This document shows, piece after piece, positions 4,555 to 7,811 of a stretch of DNA of 7,811 nucleotides. A program made the position numbers and the translations under genes. The first letter of the stretch is position 1, and every line of letters starts with the position of its first letter. Below the pieces are notes generated by a model, which saw only the letters and a list, made by a program, of their open reading frames with translations, ran no database searches and was not told the DNA's origin. This stretch comes from Chloroflexota bacterium (lineage in GTDB: Bacteria > Chloroflexota > Dehalococcoidia > SM23-28-2 > RBG-16-64-32). The stretch covers positions 1 to 7,811 of the forward strand of contig JADFRV010000105.1 of the NCBI GenBank assembly GCA_022561095.1. The letters run 5' to 3'.

Positions 4555-5829
4555 GTGCTTGCATTGTTGCGAAGGCCCTGGACCTGGGCGGTTCTGCTCG
4601 GGATAGTGGTGGTCGTCGTGGTCGTCGTAGTGGCGACCAGCGGCGGAGATGACGAGGCAGAGAGCGTCATCGAGGACGTCCCCCACAGCCCGGACACGCC
4701 CATCGTCGTCCCCGCGGGAGAACCGATCATCATCGGCGTGTCCGGACCGCTTTCTGGGCCCACAGAGATCTTCGGCATAGAGGGCCGAGAGGCGGCAGCA
4801 GTGGGGGTCGAGCTGTGGAAGGCGGCGAATGCCAATACGATCGGCGGACATGAGATCGAGGTACACGCTGAGGACGACGGCTGCTTTGACGCCGATATCA
4901 CGGCCAGGGCGGCCGGTCACCTGTTGTACGGCCGGGATGACCATCAACTCCTTCCCGGCCTGGTGGGGGTGATAGGACCGACTTGCAGCGACGGCGCCTC
5001 GCGGGTGATTCCGGTCTACGCGCAGGCGGGGATCGTAATGATCTCCGGCTCCGCCACCCGGAGTGACCTCACCACGGGACAGACATCGCCGGAGTTCTTC
5101 TTCCGCACCGCCTACAGCAACTCGCAGGAGGGCGCGTTGCAGGCGCGCTACATCAGCGAAGAACTTGGCGCCGCTACGGCCTATGTGATCGACGACAACG
5201 AGCGATACGGGACGGACCTGGCGAACTCACTGCAGGCGCGCCTGCGAGGCGGCGGCGTCGAGGTGACCCGTGAGAGCATCAACGTGGCGGAAGATGTCGA
5301 CTTCAGCGAGCTGGCGGGACGGGTCGCCTCGGACGACCCGGAAGTGGTCGTCTTCGCAGGGTTCAACCCCGAGGGCGCCCTCATCTACCGGCAGCTACGC
5401 GACGCCGGTTATGGCGGCACGTTCCTCTCCGGCGACGGCGTCGTGTCGGTGTCGGACTTCATCGAGCCTTTGGGCGAGCTGGCTGAGGGCGCGGTGTTCG
5501 CCGGCTGCTCGCTCACGCTGCCGGAGGAGTTCCTATCTGACTACGTCAGCATCATCGGGAGCGAACCCGAAACGCCGTTCCCCGCCCAGTTTGTCGACGC
5601 GGTGACGGTGCTGCTGGACGCTGTGGCGCAGGTGGCTGAGGAGCAGGCGGACGGGTCGCTGCTGATCGACCCACTGAAGCTGCGCGCCGCCGTGGCCGCA
5701 GCGGAGCTGGCCGGGGTGTCCGGCGCCATCGTGTTCGACGAGAACGGCGACCGGGTAGGCGAAGGCGCCGAGGTCGGCCTCCAGATGTGCAGGGTCGAAG
5801 GCGGCCGGCTCGTCAACTTCGACTTCTAA
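4555..5829 (+). CDS. Branched-chain amino acid-type ABC substrate-binding protein, membrane-anchored
   Basis: This 424-residue type I periplasmic-binding protein (LivJ/LivK fold) captures an amino acid or other small ligand outside the membrane. GTG start 4555 is fixed by AGGGAGGT with a 7-nt spacer. Residues 12-27 form a hydrophobic segment with nine consecutive valines after an RRP basic patch. No lipobox Cys follows, so it looks like an uncleaved anchor. The mature domain starts at IIIGVSGPLSGPT (58-70). DDGC (C110) and IGPTCSDGAS (C144) match the disulfide pair and ligand-binding loop of LIVBP (DDAC, then LCSSS), followed by GIVMISGSATRSDLT and FAGFNPEGALIYRQLRDAGY. Full length and intact. 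No permease or ATPase gene lies nearby. An MMPL transporter follows after 30 nt, an unusual partner. The ligand cannot be read from sequence. Confidence 0.9.
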   Translation: MLALLRRPWTWAVLLGIVVVVVVVVVATSGGDDEAESVIEDVPHSPDTPIVVPAGEPIIIGVSGPLSGPTEIFGIEGREAAAVGVELWKAANANTIGGHEIEVHAEDDGCFDADITARAAGHLLYGRDDHQLLPGLVGVIGPTCSDGASRVIPVYAQAGIVMISGSATRSDLTTGQTSPEFFFRTAYSNSQEGALQARYISEELGAATAYVIDDNERYGTDLANSLQARLRGGGVEVTRESINVAEDVDFSELAGRVASDDPEVVVFAGFNPEGALIYRQLRDAGYGGTFLSGDGVVSVSDFIEPLGELAEGAVFAGCSLTLPEEFLSDYVSIIGSEPETPFPAQFVDAVTVLLDAVAQVAEEQADGSLLIDPLKLRAAVAAAELAGVSGAIVFDENGDRVGEGAEVGLQMCRVEGGRLVNFDF

Positions 5830-5859
5830 CGGCTTGAGCCGGAAAGGACGCAGAGAAAG

Positions 5860-7182
5860 ATGACATCGTCCGCACCTCAAGGCCAGTCCTTCACCTCACG
5901 CATCGCCATGTGGAGCGCCCGGCACCGCAAGGCCGTGGCCATAGGCTGGGTGCTCGTCGTCATCGCCGCGCTCGCCGCCTGCTCGGGAATAGGCGCCAAC
6001 ACGGACATCAGCGACGCGCCGCCGGGGGAAGCGGGCGAGGCGGCTGACGTCTTCGAGGAGAGGTTCGGCGAGGAGGAGGACATCGCCCAGGAGATCATCG
6101 TCTTCTCGCACCCGTCGCTCACCGTCGACGACCCCGCGTACGAAGACACCGTACGGGGGCTTTTGCGGGAGCTAGAGGGGCTTGTGGCCGAGGAGACGCT
6201 GGTCATCGGCGGCACCACCGTAACCACCGATACGCGCATCGTCGGCGACACGCTCAGCCACTACGACACCGGCGCGCCGCGAGAGGCTTCGCCGTTCGTC
6301 GCCCAGAACGAGACCGGCGGCGACGTGACGTTCACCCTGGTCGCTATCGAAGGCGAGATCGAAGACGCGGTCGATGACATCGACATAGTGCTGGACACTG
6401 TCGATCGCGCTGCCGAGGAGGCGGAAGGGTTCGAGATCTTCATCGGCGGCGACGTCTCGCTCACGAAGCAGCTAACCGACATCATCGACGAGGACTTCGC
6501 TCGTGCCGGAATAATCAACCTGCCGATAACGTTCGGCATCCTCATCCTCGCCTTCGGCGCCGTGGTGGCGGCGGCCGTACCTCTGGCCCTCGCCTTCGCC
6601 GCCATCATAGTGGCGATGGGCGCCCTGGCCATCATCAGCCAGGTGTTCCCCCTGTCAGAGGTCTACCAGCAGATCGTGCTACTTATCGGTCTCGCCACCG
6701 GCATAGACTACGCCCTGTTCGTCATCACCCGCTATCGCAAGGAGCGCAGCGCCGGACGCTCCAAGGAGGACGCGCTGCAGGTGGCCATGGGGACCTCGGG
6801 CAAGGCGATCTTCTTCGCCGGCGCCACCACCGTATTCGCGGTGGCGGGCATGTTCCTGATAGGACACGCGGTCTTCAGCAGCATCGGCCTCGCCTCCATC
6901 GTAATCGTCGTCATTGCTGTGATGAGCGCCATGACGCTACTGCCGGCCATCATCGCCATGATGGGCGACAATCTGAACCGGCTCAGCATACCGTTCCTGG
7001 GTCGTGGCCAGGAGCGAGGGGAGGGGGTGTGGGGGTTCATCATCGACCGGGTGGAGTACCCGTTCTTTGAGACCCGGCACTTCACTGAGGAGAACCTACT
7101 TCGCATGATGGATACGAGCAAGATGTCACCGCCCTTCGTGGGGAACTTTATGACTTTCTACTGCCATAAAACTGATGCTTAA
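5860..7182 (+). CDS. MMPL/RND-type transporter, N-terminal half fused in frame to a foreign C-terminus
   Basis: The first 398 residues are an MMPL-family (RND superfamily) inner-membrane exporter. TM1 is at about 24-42. A periplasmic domain (about 45-215) carries the family's VFEERFG and GGDVSL stretches. Five more helices follow at about 218-238, 240-262, 268-290, 314-334 and 342-366. GIDYALFVITRYRKE (281-295) holds the conserved Asp-Tyr pair of the proton relay. Family members usually have 700-1000 residues and a second six-helix half. Here the protein reaches GVWGFIIDRV at residue 398 and then changes abruptly into 42 residues with no membrane segment. It is thus half a transporter, probably non-functional unless it pairs with another half. 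ATG 5860 lies 30 nt after the binding-protein stop, with a weak AAGGA 11 nt upstream, suggesting one operon. Confidence 0.8.
   Translation: MTSSAPQGQSFTSRIAMWSARHRKAVAIGWVLVVIAALAACSGIGANTDISDAPPGEAGEAADVFEERFGEEEDIAQEIIVFSHPSLTVDDPAYEDTVRGLLRELEGLVAEETLVIGGTTVTTDTRIVGDTLSHYDTGAPREASPFVAQNETGGDVTFTLVAIEGEIEDAVDDIDIVLDTVDRAAEEAEGFEIFIGGDVSLTKQLTDIIDEDFARAGIINLPITFGILILAFGAVVAAAVPLALAFAAIIVAMGALAIISQVFPLSEVYQQIVLLIGLATGIDYALFVITRYRKERSAGRSKEDALQVAMGTSGKAIFFAGATTVFAVAGMFLIGHAVFSSIGLASIVIVVIAVMSAMTLLPAIIAMMGDNLNRLSIPFLGRGQERGEGVWGFIIDRVEYPFFETRHFTEENLLRMMDTSKMSPPFVGNFMTFYCHKTDA
7054..7182 (+). pseudogene. C-terminal fragment of an unidentified glycan-operon protein, joined to the transporter
   Basis: The final 42 codons of the transporter frame read EYPFFETRHFTEENLLRM and DTSKMSPPFVGNFMTFYC, ending HKTDA. 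This is soluble, aromatic-rich sequence that looks like a genuine protein end, perhaps of a class I methyltransferase from a surface-polysaccharide locus (weak memory, not certain). Its TAA overlaps the cupin ATG by 8 nt, the same overlap that joins the cupin to neuB. So it belongs to the downstream operon, and its 5' part was lost at the junction near 7053/7054. Confidence 0.55.
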
Positions 7183-7552
7183 AGAGATAACCAAAAAGCC
7201 CTGGGGTTCCTGGGAGATGATCTCCAGCGGAGACGGTTGGCAAGTGAAGATACTCCGGTTTATCCCTGGTGGTGCGCTTTCACTGCAACGGCACCAGCAT
7301 CGTAGCGAGTCGTGGTGTGTCGCGTCTGGTACAGGAAAGGCATATGTAGCTGGTACGGGAAATACTTGGATTTATCCTGGAGATACTGTGTCAGTCCCAA
7401 ATAAAGTGGCGCACCGCATCGAGAACACCGGGTCAGAAACGCTTGTGGTAGTCGAGACGCAGTATGGCGACTACCTCGGAGAGGATGATCTGGAGCGGCT
7501 GGAAGACGCATATGGCCGAACTTTAGGGAAGGTGGACCCTGCAAATGATTAA
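7175..7552 (+). CDS. Cupin, mannose-6-phosphate isomerase type II-like
   Basis: This 125-residue single cupin resembles the C-terminal domain of bifunctional ManC (phosphomannose isomerase/GDP-mannose pyrophosphorylase). It opens KKPWGSWEMISSGDGWQVK. Metal ligands are visible in LSLQRHQHRSESW (H40, H42, E45) and H80 in VPNKVAHRIEN. The ending GDYLGEDDLERLEDAYGR is the signature tail of the type II isomerases. Such stand-alone cupins next to nonulosonate synthases may isomerise or bind a sugar phosphate for surface-glycan synthesis. The start ATG overlaps the upstream stop as ATGCTTAA, and its own stop overlaps the neuB start as ATGATTAA, so the three are coupled. A/T at third positions (AAA, ACA, GGT) is commoner than in the genes to the left, suggesting DNA of different origin. 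The exact substrate is inference. Confidence 0.85.
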   Translation: MLKEITKKPWGSWEMISSGDGWQVKILRFIPGGALSLQRHQHRSESWCVASGTGKAYVAGTGNTWIYPGDTVSVPNKVAHRIENTGSETLVVVETQYGDYLGEDDLERLEDAYGRTLGKVDPAND

Positions 7553-7811
7553 AACAGTGCCAATAGGTGACCGATGCGTTGGGCAAGGGTATCCCTGTTA
7601 CATCGTCGCTGAGATCGGGATAAACCACAATGGGGAACTGGACACAGCGTGGAAGCTGATAGACGCCGCTGCTGACGCTGGCTGTGACGCAGTTAAGTTC
7701 CAGAAGCGGACGGTGGATGTTGTCTACACCGCGGAGGAACTGGCGCGGCCTCGGGAAAGCGTCTTTGGGTCTACCAATGGTGACCTGAAACGAGGGTTAG
7801 AGTTCGATTGG
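7545..7811 (+). CDS. neuB: Nonulosonate (sialic acid-type) synthase NeuB, 5' part only
   Basis: Eighty-nine codons are visible before the right edge. NeuB-type enzymes condense phosphoenolpyruvate with a hexosamine such as N-acetylmannosamine, or its 2,4-diamino relatives, to make nine-carbon sialic, legionaminic or pseudaminic acids. Diagnostic segments are YIVAEIGINHNGELDTAWKL (19-38, with the E-I-G-x-N-H-N-G motif of the active-site barrel) and AGCDAVKFQKRTVD (47-60). The start ATG 7545 overlaps the cupin stop by 8 nt, with a GGAAGGTGG ribosome-like stretch 9 nt upstream. The C-terminal antifreeze-like domain would lie beyond the window. Which sugar is made cannot be decided from this part; the KFQKR form is shared by several nonulosonate synthases. 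Confidence 0.9.
   Translation, partial: MIKTVPIGDRCVGQGYPCYIVAEIGINHNGELDTAWKLIDAAADAGCDAVKFQKRTVDVVYTAEELARPRESVFGSTNGDLKRGLEFDW

Noticed and set aside
5893..5985. Lipobox-like LAAC at residues 38-41 of the MMPL protein, suggesting a lipoprotein.
   Set aside because: It lies at the end of TM1 of a polytopic transporter, in the normal MMPL position; lipoprotein processing is not expected there.

Overview
The window is GC-rich chromosomal DNA, probably from an uncultured bacterium. Chloroflexota of the Dehalococcoidia/SAR202 kind is my best guess. It rests on relics of the alpha/beta-hydrolase plus adenylate-cyclase family (N-termini like MEPRIQYAKTKDGVSIAY, C-terminus like RGFDEPVRLFDVRWRE) and on a rhodanese-CBS gene, both of which I associate with that group. 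It is inference, not a search result.

Layout. (1) 1-1420, minus strand: a compact cluster read leftwards from an extended -10 promoter. It holds a zinc-ribbon protein, a small arginine-rich ORF, a HELLH metallopeptidase-like protein joined to it by an ATGA overlap, and an edge-truncated nuclease-like protein. It looks phage-like or accessory. (2) 1421-2870: a good sigma70-type promoter and Shine-Dalgarno now serve a 50-codon relic of a hydrolase-cyclase gene, whose stop overlaps the start of an intact class I SAM methyltransferase. (3) 2871-4094: a second relic start, then a rhodanese-CBS gene with an in-frame TGA at codon 68. The frame continues intact for 237 codons, and a perfect 8-bp hairpin with loop GGT lies 12 nt after the TGA. 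(4) 4095-4554: no intact gene, but a strong hairpin, a cyclase C-terminal relic, copies of two short repeats, a third N-terminal relic and a strong promoter. (5) 4555-7053: a branched-chain-amino-acid-type substrate-binding protein followed after 30 nt by an MMPL/RND transporter that breaks off after about 398 residues. (6) 7054-7811: the transporter frame runs directly into the C-terminus of another protein, followed by a mannose-6-phosphate-isomerase-like cupin and a neuB-like nonulosonate synthase, linked by 8-nt overlaps. This is a surface-glycan operon whose upstream part has been lost at the junction.

Two things stand out. The first is the interrupted rhodanese-CBS gene: either a fresh nonsense mutation or a selenocysteine codon with a SECIS-like hairpin. 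The second is the debris of one paralogous gene family, with three N-termini, one C-terminus and two short repeats lying in the spacers, where their promoters and ribosome sites now precede unrelated genes. I see no tRNA, rRNA, CRISPR array or complete insertion sequence.
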